Assembly (NCBI GenBank): GCA_003522105.1
Contig: DPGF01000076.1
Coordinates: 1-23,655, forward strand
Direction: 5' to 3'
DNA: 23,655 nt
Source of the DNA: Oscillibacter sp.
GTDB taxonomy: Bacteria > Bacillota > Clostridia > Oscillospirales > Oscillospiraceae
Shown: positions 14,925-22,789 of the stretch, piece after piece
Numbering within the stretch: the stretch's first letter is position 1
Layout: each line of letters opens with the position of its first letter
Program-made: the position numbers and the translations under genes
The notes under the pieces: model-generated
Database searches by the model: none
What the model was told of the DNA's origin: nothing
The model's input: only the letters and a program-made list of their open reading frames with translations

Positions 14925-15782
14925 TTAGTTTGCTGCGACTGCACCGGCATTGGCAATGATATCGGCAACCTCAGGGGAGATCGCGTAATCGAAGAAGGCC
15001 TGCGCCGCGGGGGAAAGCTCGGTGCCTTCCTTCGTCACAAGGACGAAGGGACGCTGCACAACATAGCTGCCGTCCTTGACCGTTGCCTCGGTCGCCTTCA
15101 CGCCGCCGACGGTCAGCGCCTTGACGCTCTCACCCACTGCGGAGAGGGAGGCATAGCCGATGGCATTGGGGTTCTGGGACACGGTGTTGATGACGTCGCC
15201 CGTGGAAGTCAGCTCCTGACGGTAAGCACAGGCGTCCTTGGTGCCGGTGATGGACTCAAAGCCGTCGCGCGTGCCGGAGCCTGCCTCGCGGCCAATAAGT
15301 ACGATCTCGGCGTCATCGCCGCCGACGTCCTTCCAGTTGGTGATCTCGCCAGTGTAGATCTTGGCGATGGTATCCACGTCAAGGTCGGAAACGGGGTTCT
15401 CGGGACTCACGACAATGGCGATGCCGTCGTAGGCAAGCACGGTCTCCACAAGGCCGGAGGCCTTTTCATCGTCCTTGAGCGCACGGCTCGAAAGGCCGAT
15501 GTCGCAGCGTCCCTCGGTAACGGCCTGAATGCCGCTGCCCGAACCGGTGGGGTTGTAGGTGAACTTCACGTCCTTGTTGGCGGCCATGAAGGATTCGCCG
15601 AGGGAGTTGATGACCTTTTCCATCGAGGTGGAGCCGTCGGTCGAAACGGTGCCGGAGAGCGCCGCGGTGGTGCCGCCTTCCTCGCCCTTGTTGTCATCAG
15701 AGGCATTGTCCTTGCTGCCGCAGGCGGTCAGCAGACTCAGCGCCATGACGGCAGTCAGTGCAAGAGTAAAAAACTTTTTCAT
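14925..15782 (-). CDS. pstS: Phosphate-binding lipoprotein PstS
   Basis: Extracellular solute-binding protein that delivers phosphate to PstCA. The 285 residues begin with a lipoprotein signal peptide ending in the lipobox LLTAC (Cys21 lipidated), then a low-complexity Asp/Glu/Gly linker (22-41). The binding domain shows DGSTSMEKVI, NPTGSGSGIQAV, DIGLSSRAL and REAGSGTRDGFES, the serine/arginine/glycine segments that contact phosphate in PstS proteins. ATG at 15782 with AGGAAG upstream. It is the first gene of the phosphate operon, behind a promoter with Pho-box repeats. Confidence 0.96.
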   Translation of the reverse strand: MKKFFTLALTAVMALSLLTACGSKDNASDDNKGEEGGTTAALSGTVSTDGSTSMEKVINSLGESFMAANKDVKFTYNPTGSGSGIQAVTEGRCDIGLSSRALKDDEKASGLVETVLAYDGIAIVVSPENPVSDLDVDTIAKIYTGEITNWKDVGGDDAEIVLIGREAGSGTRDGFESITGTKDACAYRQELTSTGDVINTVSQNPNAIGYASLSAVGESVKALTVGGVKATEATVKDGSYVVQRPFVLVTKEGTELSPAAQAFFDYAISPEVADIIANAGAVAAN

Positions 15783-15835
15783 TTAAAATACTTCCTTTCA
15801 TTTTTTCATGGATCTTTTTCCTTGCTACAGTTGCC

Positions 15836-15890
15836 ATCATAAAAGCAGGTTGTAAAATCAAAAAGTCCGCTTTTGTAAAATCACTGTAAA
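15836..15890 (-). promoter_or_regulatory. pstS promoter with Pho-box repeats
   Basis: On the minus strand the -10 TATGAT is at 15841-15836, giving a start near 15829. Upstream lie TTTACA at 15890-15885, TTTACA at 15879-15874 (exact 11-base period) and TTTACA at 15856-15851 (two turns plus one base further), with a degenerate GGACTT between. This resembles the TT(A/C/T)A(C/T)A-N5 repeats bound by PhoP in Bacillus and covers about -22 to -61. There is no good -35, consistent with an activator-dependent promoter. Confidence 0.7.
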
Positions 15891-15893
15891 AGG

Positions 15894-15931
15894 AAAAAAA
15901 GGACGTTTCCCAATAGAAAACGTCCTTTTTT
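15894..15931. terminator. Bidirectional terminator after the padR operon
   Basis: GGACGTTT (15901-15908) pairs with AAACGTCC (15918-15925), flanked by a seven-base A-run and a six-base T-run. It works as an intrinsic terminator on the minus strand for the gene ending at 15949 and abuts the Pho-box array of pstS. Confidence 0.7.
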
Positions 15932-15948
15932 GAGCAAATCTTTTCTCT

Positions 15949-16605
15949 TTACGTCCAATAGCTGAAATTCGTGATCTCATATTCTGCCGTGCGTTCGCCC
16001 GCGGCGTCGTAGGCCGAGAGCACAAAGCGGTCATACTCCCCGTCGCTGCGCGGCTTTTCGTCCAACCGATAGGTGCCGAGGAAATACCGCCGCCCGCCAT
16101 CTTCGATCAGCTCGTCCACGGGGTAGACGCATCGCGTCTGATAAACATAATCCTGCATCTCCCCGTCCCACTTGTCCCGGCGCATCTGACAGATCTCCAC
16201 GCGTGCAACGCTGCTGTCGTCGATGCGCCCGAACAATTCCAGCGTACCCTGTCCGCCGTGCGGCCACCGGCTGCACCCGCCAGCTTGAAAGGGTTCCCCG
16301 TCCGAGCAGTCGAGCAAGGTGCCGTTTGCTTCCTGCCAGAGGAGGCCATGACGATCGACTTCCGCGCACAAAAGTGCATTCTCTCCCGCCATCAGGTAAT
16401 ACCGCCGCCCCGCCTGCGTGCCGCAGGACGCCACAACGTGCGTTTCCTCATAGATGCCGTGGAACTCTTCCAGCATGTGTACCGCCATCATCGGCGTAAG
16501 CTTGGCGTCTGCAAGGAAGAGATACAGCGCCGCCACGCAGAGCATCACCGCAGCGGCGCGCACCGCGCGGCGCAGACGAGAGGGCTTCCGTTTAATTTTT
16601 TTCAT
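15949..16605 (-). CDS. Membrane-anchored protein of unknown function in a PadR operon
   Basis: 218 residues. A basic N-terminus (KKIKRKPSRLRR) precedes one hydrophobic helix (about 15-33), so the remaining roughly 185 residues should lie outside the membrane (N-in). This part is beta-rich in appearance, with segments such as RRYYLMAGENALLC, GTLELFGRI, RYFLGTYRL and DRFVLSAYDAAGE, and cysteines at 61, 80, 99, 110, 138 and 159. I do not recognise the family. Its ATG overlaps the stop of the upstream HAAS-like gene by four bases, and the architecture of the two proteins is similar, suggesting a co-acting pair. Last gene of the padR operon. Confidence 0.75.
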   Translation of the reverse strand: MKKIKRKPSRLRRAVRAAAVMLCVAALYLFLADAKLTPMMAVHMLEEFHGIYEETHVVASCGTQAGRRYYLMAGENALLCAEVDRHGLLWQEANGTLLDCSDGEPFQAGGCSRWPHGGQGTLELFGRIDDSSVARVEICQMRRDKWDGEMQDYVYQTRCVYPVDELIEDGGRRYFLGTYRLDEKPRSDGEYDRFVLSAYDAAGERTAEYEITNFSYWT

Positions 16606-17363
16606 GTCTGCACCACCCTCTCCGGCAGCGGGATCTCCACCTCAATGCGCTCGCCAAGACGGTCATAGATGAGCGTTATATAAGTATCGTCCGCCGCAAT
16701 GGGTACGTAATGCTCCGCAGTATGCACCCAGAGCGTACCGCTACAGCCGCCACAGCTCGAATACCCATACTCACTGCCTTCAAAAAACACCTCGCCGCGC
16801 TGATTCTCCAGCCGCAGCTCCTGCAGCAGCCGCTTGTAAACGACACCACCCGGAATGCGGTCGTAGCCTCTCATCTGCACCACGGCAAGCTGCGCGCCCC
16901 GGATCTGATCATACGCTATGCCCGTAGAGACCCTGTCCACGCATACAATATCGTTTCCGATGGGAATTTGCACATTCAGTGTCTCGCTGCCCCACAGCTC
17001 GATCCAGTGAAATCTCTGCTCACGTGTCCGGTAGCGGTCGCTGTCGGAAAAGCGCGGCGACTTGACCATCTCATTTGCGATCAGCACGCACAGCACCGCC
17101 GTTACCGTGACCATCAGATAGCGTGCGAGCACCAGCCACCACCCGCGATAGCAGTGGCGCAGCGCCTTGCCTGTCTCCTCGGGATCTCCCATCAGCATCA
17201 CCGCGCGTTCGCCGGCCTCGTCTTCCCCGTAACCGAGCGCCGTCAGCGCCTCGGCATGATCCTCGATATGTCCGGAAAGCTCAGCGCGCAGATCGCGTGC
17301 CTCGCCGCTCGTCAGTCGTCCGACCTGCGCGAGCACGCGGTCACAATACTCGTTTCTATCCAT
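16602..17363 (-). CDS. HAAS/DUF1700-like membrane protein downstream of padR
   Basis: 253 residues. The N-terminal 66 residues are a helical cytoplasmic domain of the HAAS/DUF1700 kind: start MDRNEYCDRVLAQV, then ELSGHIEDHAEAL (28-40) and the typical closing motif MGDPEETGK (58-66). One transmembrane helix follows (about 74-98), then a 150-residue outside domain with a Cys-rich spot (SSCGGCSG). Such HAAS proteins are commonly encoded next to PadR regulators in Firmicutes and appear to be signalling or regulatory partners. The ATG has GGGTGAGG upstream and lies 12 bases after padR. The outside domain is not recognised. Confidence 0.75.
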   Translation of the reverse strand: MDRNEYCDRVLAQVGRLTSGEARDLRAELSGHIEDHAEALTALGYGEDEAGERAVMLMGDPEETGKALRHCYRGWWLVLARYLMVTVTAVLCVLIANEMVKSPRFSDSDRYRTREQRFHWIELWGSETLNVQIPIGNDIVCVDRVSTGIAYDQIRGAQLAVVQMRGYDRIPGGVVYKRLLQELRLENQRGEVFFEGSEYGYSSCGGCSGTLWVHTAEHYVPIAADDTYITLIYDRLGERIEVEIPLPERVVQT

Positions 17364-17375
17364 AGCCTCACCCTT

Positions 17376-17696
17376 TTACGCAAAGTGCAGCACGGCGTTC
17401 ACCGCCCCGGAATACTCCCGCCAAGATGCTTCCTCTTCCGTGAGCGCTGCGCGCCCGGCGCGCGTGAGGTGATAGTATTTGCGCACGCGGCCTGTAGGCG
17501 CAGTCTTTTCATAGGCCTCCACATAGCCCTCACGCTCCATGCCGTGCAGCACGGGGTAGAGCGTCCCCTCCTTCATTTCGAACACATTGCTGGAGCGGCG
17601 CGCCAGCTCCAGAATGATCTGATAGCCGTACATATCCTCGCCCGCGAGCAGCTTGAGCAGCAGAAGCTGCGTGTGGTCAATGCTCTTTTTCTTCAT
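17376..17696 (-). CDS. PadR-family transcriptional regulator
   Basis: 106-residue PadR-type winged-helix repressor. It shows the usual order: helix LLLLKLLAGEDMYGYQIILEL, the recognition motif KEGTLYPVLHGMEREGYVEAY and the wing with GRVRKYYHLTRAGRAAL. This is the short PadR-s1-like form with a minimal C-terminal dimerisation helix. ATG at 17696 is preceded by AGGAGG; the frame is open seven codons more but lacks a site there. It heads a three-gene operon and probably represses it: a perfect palindrome overlaps the predicted start site. The ligand is unknown. Confidence 0.9.
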   Translation of the reverse strand: MKKKSIDHTQLLLLKLLAGEDMYGYQIILELARRSSNVFEMKEGTLYPVLHGMEREGYVEAYEKTAPTGRVRKYYHLTRAGRAALTEEEASWREYSGAVNAVLHFA

Positions 17697-17714
17697 CTCG
17701 CACCTCCTGTAATA

Positions 17715-17729
17715 CATAGAGTCTCTATG
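17715..17729. promoter_or_regulatory. 15-bp palindrome at the padR start site (candidate PadR operator)
   Basis: CATAGAG-T-CTCTATG has perfect 7-base arms and overlaps the predicted padR transcription start. A weaker second inverted repeat, ACATA-N11-TATGT (17740-17760), spans the promoter spacer and resembles the ATGT/ACAT dyads known for PadR proteins. Both together suggest two dimers and autorepression. Confidence 0.6.
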
Positions 17730-17734
17730 CTTGT

Positions 17735-17763
17735 AGTATACATAGAATATCGAGGTATGTCAA
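17735..17763 (-). promoter_or_regulatory. Near-consensus sigma-A promoter of the padR operon
   Basis: TTGACA (17763-17758), 17-base spacer, TATACT (17740-17735) on the minus strand, with start predicted near 17728. Such a strong promoter needs a repressor, which fits the overlapping palindromes. Confidence 0.8.
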
Positions 17764-17831
17764 TCCCAATTGTAAACACTTGTTCATTTTCTTAACAAAC
17801 CCTGAACTTTACCTCTTGCACATTCGCGGCC

Positions 17832-17837
17832 TATAAT
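17832..17837 (+). promoter_or_regulatory. Candidate -10 box upstream of the dehydratase activase gene
   Basis: A perfect TATAAT, with a weak TTTACC 18 bases upstream as possible -35. The predicted start leaves a leader of roughly 65 bases holding a small GGCGG/CCGCC stem before the GAGGGG ribosome binding site. Confidence 0.4.
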
Positions 17838-17910
17838 TAAAATGATAACTTGCAAATCGGCGGGACTCTTTCACCGCCCCATCGCATCGACATGAAAAGA
17901 GGGGTTCCCA

Positions 17911-20900
17911 ATGAAAACATATCAGGCTGGCATCGACGTAGGCTCCACCACGGTGAAGCTCGTTGTTCTGGACGAAAACGAAAACATGATCTTCGGGCAG
18001 TATCAGCGCCATCTTTCCCACACGCAGCGCGCGCTGTCCGACCTGCTCAAGCAGGCGCACAAGGTGCTCGGTGAATGTGCGCTTTCTCTGCGCGCCACGG
18101 GTTCCGGTGCGATCAACCTTGCCAAGGCGCTCGGCGTGCCCTTCGTGCAGGAGGTCGTGGCCGTAGCGCAGGCGCTGGAGCGCGCCGCGCCGCAGGTAGA
18201 CGTTGCCATTGAGCTCGGCGGCGAGGACGCCAAGATCATTTACTTCAAAGGCGGGCTGGAGGAGCGCATGAACGGCGTCTGCGCCGGCGGCACCGGCTCG
18301 TTCATCGACCAGATGGCCGCTCTTTTGCAGACCGACGCCTCGGGGCTTGACCGCGAGGCCGCGCACTATCAGCAGATCTATCCCATCGCCGCGCGCTGCG
18401 GCGTATTCGCCAAGACGGACATTCAGCCCCTCATCAACGAGGGCGCGACGAAAGCCGACCTCGCCGCCTCGATCTTTCAGGCGGTCGTCAACCAGACGAT
18501 CTCGGGTCTTGCCTGCGGCAAGCCGATCCGCGGTCACGTTGCATTCTTGGGCGGGCCGCTGCACTTCCTTCCCCAGCTCAAGGCCGCGTTCATCCGTACG
18601 CTGAAGCTGACGGACGAAACGACCATTGACCCCAAAAATTCCCATCTCTTTGCTGCCACGGGCGCGGCCATCGACGAAACGCCCGCCGAGGCGCAGCCGC
18701 TCAGCATGCTCATCAGGCGGCTTGACAGCGGCGTGCAGATGGACTTTGAACTAAAGCGCCTGCCGGCGCTCTTTGCAGATGAAGCTGATTTGGAAGCCTT
18801 CCGCGCGCGTCATCACACGGCAGTTGTGCCGCGCGGCGACCTCGCCGCCTACGAGGGCGACTGCTTCCTCGGCTTCGACGCAGGCTCGACCACGACGAAG
18901 CTCGCGCTCGTCGGCACGCAGGGCGAGCTGCTCTATTCGTTCTACGCGAACAATCAGGGCAATCCCATCAAGACTGCCATGCAGGCGGTACATACGCTGC
19001 GCGAGGCGATGCCCGCGGGCGCGCGCATCGCGCGCTCCTGCTCCACTGGCTACGGAGAAACGCTGCTCAAGTCCGCCTTCTCGCTCGATGAGGGCGAAGT
19101 AGAGACCATCGCCCACTGCACCGCCGCGTCGTTTTTCGACCCAAAGGTCGACTGCGTGCTCGACATCGGCGGGCAGGACATGAAGTGCATCAAGCTCAAG
19201 GACGGCGCGGTGGACACGGTGCTCTTAAACGAGGCCTGCTCGTCCGGCTGCGGCTCATTCCTTGAAAACTTTGCCAACTCCCTTGGCATGACGGCACAGG
19301 AGTTCGCGCACGAGGCGCTCTTTGCCAAGGCTCCTGTCGACCTCGGCACGCGCTGCACCGTATTTATGAACTCCAACGTCAAGCAGGCGCAGAAGGAGGG
19401 CGCGAGCGTATCCGACATCTCTGCCGGTCTCGCCTACTCCGTCATCAAAAACGCGCTCTACAAGGTCATCAAGCTTTCCGACGCGAGCGAGCTTGGCTCG
19501 CACGTCGTCGTGCAGGGCGGCACGTTCTTCAATGAGGCCGTGCTGCGCGCATTTGAGCGCATCTCCGGCGCGCAGGTAACCTGCCCCGACATTGCGGGCA
19601 TCATGGGCGCATTCGGCGCGGCGCTGCTCGCGCGCGACCGCTACCACGGTCAGAAAACCACGATGCTGCCGCTCGAAGAGATCGAGCAGCTCACCTACAA
19701 GACCTCTGCCGCGCGCTGCCAGGGCTGCCAGAACCACTGCATGCTCACGGTCAGCATCTTCCCCGGCGGGCGGCGTCATGTGAGCGGCAACCGCTGCGAA
19801 AAGGCGCTGCGTGGCGAAAACGCCGCCAAAAGCGGTGAAAATCTCTTTGCCTACAAGCGCGAGCGCATGTTTGCCTATCCCCCGCTCGAGAAGGAAAACG
19901 CGCCGCGCGGAGAGATCGGCATTCCGCGCGTGCTGAACATGTATGAAAACTATCCGTTCTGGGCAACGTTCTTCCGCGATCTGGGCTTCCGCGTCATTCT
20001 CTCCCCGTTCTCCACGCGCGCGATCTACGAGCTGGGCATGGAGAGCATCCCGTCGGAGTCGGAGTGCTATCCCGCCAAGCTCGCGCATGGCCACGCCCAG
20101 TGGCTCATCGACCGGGGCGTAAAGACCATCTTCCACCCCTGCGTGTTCTATGAGCATCAGGAGGTTCCCGGTGCGCAGAACCACTACAACTGCCCCATCG
20201 TCGTCTCCTATCCCGAGAACATCAAGAATAACGTCGAAGCCGTGACCGACGGCTCCGTGCGCTACCTCCACCCCTTCCTTGCCTTTACGAACGAGAAGGT
20301 CGCAGCCGACCGTCTCGCGCAATTCTGCAAGGAAACGTGGAACATCCCCGAGCGGGAAACGCGCCGCGCCGCGCACCTTGCGTGGGAAGAGCAGCAAAAG
20401 GCAAAGGCCGACGTTCGCGCCGCGGGCGCAAAGGCGCTCGCCGACATGGAGAAAAACGGCGGCAGCGGCATCGTTCTTGCGGGCCGCCCCTACCACGTTG
20501 ACCCTGAGATCAACCACGGCATTCCCGAGCTCATCGCGGCCTACGGCCTCACGGTGCTGACCGAGGACTGCCTGCCCATCGATTTTACCCCCAAGCGCCC
20601 CGTGCGCGTGAACGACCAGTGGGTCTATCATTCGCGGCTCTACACGGCGGCGGAATTCGTCTGCGGGCGCGACGATCTTGAGCTCATTCAGCTCAATTCC
20701 TTCGGCTGCGGACTCGACGCTGTCACGACTGACGAGGTCTGCGAGCTTTTAGAGCAGGGCGACAAGCTCTACACCTGCCTCAAGATCGACGAGGTCAACA
20801 ACCTCGGCGCGGTGCGCATCCGCATTCGTTCGCTGCTTGCCGCCGTCGCCATGCGGCGTGAGCGCGGCATTCATTCGACTGCGCACGTCAAGCCCTATGA

Positions 20901-22224
20901 GCGCGTGTACTACACCAAGGAGATGCAGCGCGAGCGCTATACCATTCTCGCCCCCCAGATGAGCCCCATTCATTTCGATCTTCTGGAGCCCATCTTCCGT
21001 CACTACGGCTACAATTTTGAGGTGCTGCAAAACGACAACCGCAACGCCATCGACGTCGGCCTCAAATACGTCAACAACGACGCCTGCTTCCCCTCGATCA
21101 CAGCAGTCGGTCAGCTAATGGAGGCTGTGACCTCCGGCCGCTACGACACCGACCATCTCGCCCTCATCATGTCGCAGACCGGCGGCTGCTGCCGCGCGAG
21201 CAACTACATCGCCTTCATCCGCCGCGCACTCAAGAAGGCGGGTCTCGAGCATATCCCCGTCATCTCGCTCAACGCCAACGGCATGGAAACGAACGAGGGC
21301 TTCCGCATCTCCCCCGCGCTGCTGCTCACGGCGGCACGCGGCATCGTGCTCGGCGATGTGCTGATGCGCTGTTTGTACCGCGTGCGGCCCTACGAGCTTG
21401 AAAAGGGCAGCGCAAATGCGCTGCACCACAAGTGGCGCGACATCTGCATCGAGTCCCTCACGAGCGCGCACCCGAAGTACAGCTACGCGCAGCTTTGCCG
21501 CGGCATCGTGGAAGATTTTGACGCCTTCCCCATCGACGAGACGCTGAGAAAGCCGCGCGTCGGCGTTGTCGGCGAGATCCTCGTCAAATACATGCCCCTT
21601 GCCAACAACCACGTTGTCGACCTTTTGGAGCGCGAGGGTGCAGAGGCGGTCGTTCCCGATCTTCTCGATTTCTTTGCCGCCACCATCTATGAGCAGGACT
21701 TCAAGCACACCCACCTTGGAAAGGGGTGGACTGCTTCGGCCAGCGCCAAGCTCGGCATTCCGGCACTTCAGCGCATGCGCCGGCCTGCCATTGAGGCGCT
21801 CAAAGCCAGCAAGCGCTTTACCCCGCCCATGGCCATCGGTCATGTCGCCGAGCTTGCCAAGCCCTTCCTCTCGATCGGCAATCAGTACGGTGAGGGTTGG
21901 TTCCTCGCCGGCGAAATGGCAGAGCTCATCACCTCCGGCACGCCGAACATCGTCTGCATTCAGCCCTTTGCGTGCTTGCCGAATCATGTCGTCGGCAAGG
22001 GCGTCATCAAGGCGCTGCGCGCGGCCTATCCCGGTGCGAACATCGTCGCCGTGGACTACGACCCCGGCGCGAGCGAGGTCAACCAGCTCAACCGCATCAA
22101 GCTGATGCTCACCGCGGCGCAGCGTGCGCTGCACACACAGCAGCCAAGCGCGCCGAAAGAACCGCCGCAGCAGCCCTCGTCCCCGTCCATCAGCCTGCCG
22201 CATCCCAAGGTCGCCATGCTGTGA
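17911..22224 (+). CDS. Giant fused 2-hydroxyacyl-CoA dehydratase activase / dehydratase-like iron-sulfur protein
   Basis: 1437 residues. Two ASKHA ATPase modules of the BcrA/BadF/HgdC type come first: module 1 (about 5-258, DVGSTTVKL, CAGGTGSF with Cys124, ARCGVFAKTD with Cys163) and module 2 (about 318-575, DAGSTTTKL, NEACSSGCGSF with Cys443, TRCTVFMNS with Cys482). These Cys pairs correspond to the [4Fe-4S]-bridging cysteines of activases. A CxxCxxxC motif plus a later Cys (603, 606, 610, 629) follows, then a DUF2229-like region (about 670-900) and an HgdB/D-like dehydratase region (about 1005-1400; NNDACFP, GGCCRASNY, PFACLPN). The end is a Pro-rich tail. Members couple ATP hydrolysis to low-potential electron transfer, but this fused type's substrate is not established. 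Start ATG has GAGGGG upstream. Monocistronic, divergent from padR. Confidence 0.88.
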   Translation: MKTYQAGIDVGSTTVKLVVLDENENMIFGQYQRHLSHTQRALSDLLKQAHKVLGECALSLRATGSGAINLAKALGVPFVQEVVAVAQALERAAPQVDVAIELGGEDAKIIYFKGGLEERMNGVCAGGTGSFIDQMAALLQTDASGLDREAAHYQQIYPIAARCGVFAKTDIQPLINEGATKADLAASIFQAVVNQTISGLACGKPIRGHVAFLGGPLHFLPQLKAAFIRTLKLTDETTIDPKNSHLFAATGAAIDETPAEAQPLSMLIRRLDSGVQMDFELKRLPALFADEADLEAFRARHHTAVVPRGDLAAYEGDCFLGFDAGSTTTKLALVGTQGELLYSFYANNQGNPIKTAMQAVHTLREAMPAGARIARSCSTGYGETLLKSAFSLDEGEVETIAHCTAASFFDPKVDCVLDIGGQDMKCIKLKDGAVDTVLLNEACSSGCGSFLENFANSLGMTAQEFAHEALFAKAPVDLGTRCTVFMNSNVKQAQKEGASVSDISAGLAYSVIKNALYKVIKLSDASELGSHVVVQGGTFFNEAVLRAFERISGAQVTCPDIAGIMGAFGAALLARDRYHGQKTTMLPLEEIEQLTYKTSAARCQGCQNHCMLTVSIFPGGRRHVSGNRCEKALRGENAAKSGENLFAYKRERMFAYPPLEKENAPRGEIGIPRVLNMYENYPFWATFFRDLGFRVILSPFSTRAIYELGMESIPSESECYPAKLAHGHAQWLIDRGVKTIFHPCVFYEHQEVPGAQNHYNCPIVVSYPENIKNNVEAVTDGSVRYLHPFLAFTNEKVAADRLAQFCKETWNIPERETRRAAHLAWEEQQKAKADVRAAGAKALADMEKNGGSGIVLAGRPYHVDPEINHGIPELIAAYGLTVLTEDCLPIDFTPKRPVRVNDQWVYHSRLYTAAEFVCGRDDLELIQLNSFGCGLDAVTTDEVCELLEQGDKLYTCLKIDEVNNLGAVRIRIRSLLAAVAMRRERGIHSTAHVKPYERVYYTKEMQRERYTILAPQMSPIHFDLLEPIFRHYGYNFEVLQNDNRNAIDVGLKYVNNDACFPSITAVGQLMEAVTSGRYDTDHLALIMSQTGGCCRASNYIAFIRRALKKAGLEHIPVISLNANGMETNEGFRISPALLLTAARGIVLGDVLMRCLYRVRPYELEKGSANALHHKWRDICIESLTSAHPKYSYAQLCRGIVEDFDAFPIDETLRKPRVGVVGEILVKYMPLANNHVVDLLEREGAEAVVPDLLDFFAATIYEQDFKHTHLGKGWTASASAKLGIPALQRMRRPAIEALKASKRFTPPMAIGHVAELAKPFLSIGNQYGEGWFLAGEMAELITSGTPNIVCIQPFACLPNHVVGKGVIKALRAAYPGANIVAVDYDPGASEVNQLNRIKLMLTAAQRALHTQQPSAPKEPPQQPSSPSISLPHPKVAML

Positions 22225-22256
22225 GCGCAGAAAACGGGTGAAATTGAAAAATAGGC

Positions 22257-22285
22257 TTGCTTTTCGCGTCTTTCTATGGTACTAT
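22257..22285 (+). promoter_or_regulatory. Candidate promoter of secG
   Basis: TTGCTT (22257-22262), 17-base spacer, TACTAT (22280-22285), with ATAAATA immediately after. It lies 33 bases after the preceding stop and gives a leader of about 50 bases. No terminator was seen between the large gene and secG, so partial read-through is possible. Confidence 0.55.
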
Positions 22286-22339
22286 AAATACCTGTGAATA
22301 TAGCGTGATCTCACGTTCAACAACTTGGAGGTTTTCACC

Positions 22340-22567
22340 ATGACTTTACTCGTTACGATTCTTCAGCTTCTCTGCGGTCTCATTGTCATCGGCATCGTTC
22401 TCTTCCAGAGCGGCAAGTCCGCCGGTTTAAGCGGTGCGATCGGCGGCGTGGCCGATTCTTTCATGGCCAAGAACAAGGCCAAGAGCACTGATGCCCGTCT
22501 TGCGCGCGCCACCAAGTGGGTCGGTGCTGCGTTCATCGTCCTGACGCTCGTGCTCAACATGCTGTAA
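22340..22567 (+). CDS. secG: Preprotein translocase subunit SecG
   Basis: SecG is the small accessory membrane subunit of the SecYEG protein export channel. The 75 residues have two hydrophobic helices (about 2-22 and 51-74) joined by the typical loop LFQSGKSAGLSGAIGG, the most conserved part of SecG. ATG at 22340 is preceded by GGAGG at eight bases; an in-frame TTG at 22325 has no site and overlaps the RBS. It is followed by a strong terminator. In many Firmicutes secG precedes rnr and smpB, but here it converges on the rpoA-rplQ operon. Confidence 0.93.
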   Translation: MTLLVTILQLLCGLIVIGIVLFQSGKSAGLSGAIGGVADSFMAKNKAKSTDARLARATKWVGAAFIVLTLVLNML

Positions 22568-22585
22568 GAGCAAACAAATCCAACG

Positions 22586-22624
22586 AAAAAGGGTGTGGAA
22601 AGCATTGCTTTCCACACCCTTTTT
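22586..22624 (+). terminator. Intrinsic terminator of secG
   Basis: GGGTGTGGAAAGC pairs with GCTTTCCACACCC around a three-base loop, extended by A5/T5 tracts (18-base arms, 22586-22603 and 22607-22624). It starts 18 bases after the secG stop. The flanking A-run means it may also act on the minus strand. Confidence 0.85.
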
Positions 22625-22689
22625 TCTATCGTTGCCAAGGCTCTCCCGCACATCTCTTCGATCGCCTCAGTTGGCGTTTCAAAGATGAT

Positions 22690-22739
22690 AAAAAGCCCTT
22701 TTGTATGGCTTCGCGATCTGCCATACAAAAGGGCTTTTT
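22690..22739 (-). terminator. Intrinsic terminator of the rpoA-rplQ operon
   Basis: AAAAAGCCCTTTTGTATGGC (22690-22709) pairs perfectly with 22720-22739 around a ten-base loop, giving a T-run on the minus strand. It lies 50 bases after the rplQ stop. Together with the secG terminator it insulates the two convergent units; the 65 bases between them hold nothing I recognise. Confidence 0.8.
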
Positions 22740-22789
22740 ACTTACGGTTCAGTGACCTGCAAGCAGCGCCTGCCGATCTTGTCGGTCGA

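Noticed and set aside
19255..20631. 458-codon minus-strand frame inside the giant dehydratase activase gene
   Set aside because: Antisense to continuous conserved domains of the plus-strand protein; no RBS or promoter context. The 362-codon frame at 21115-22203 is rejected for the same reason.
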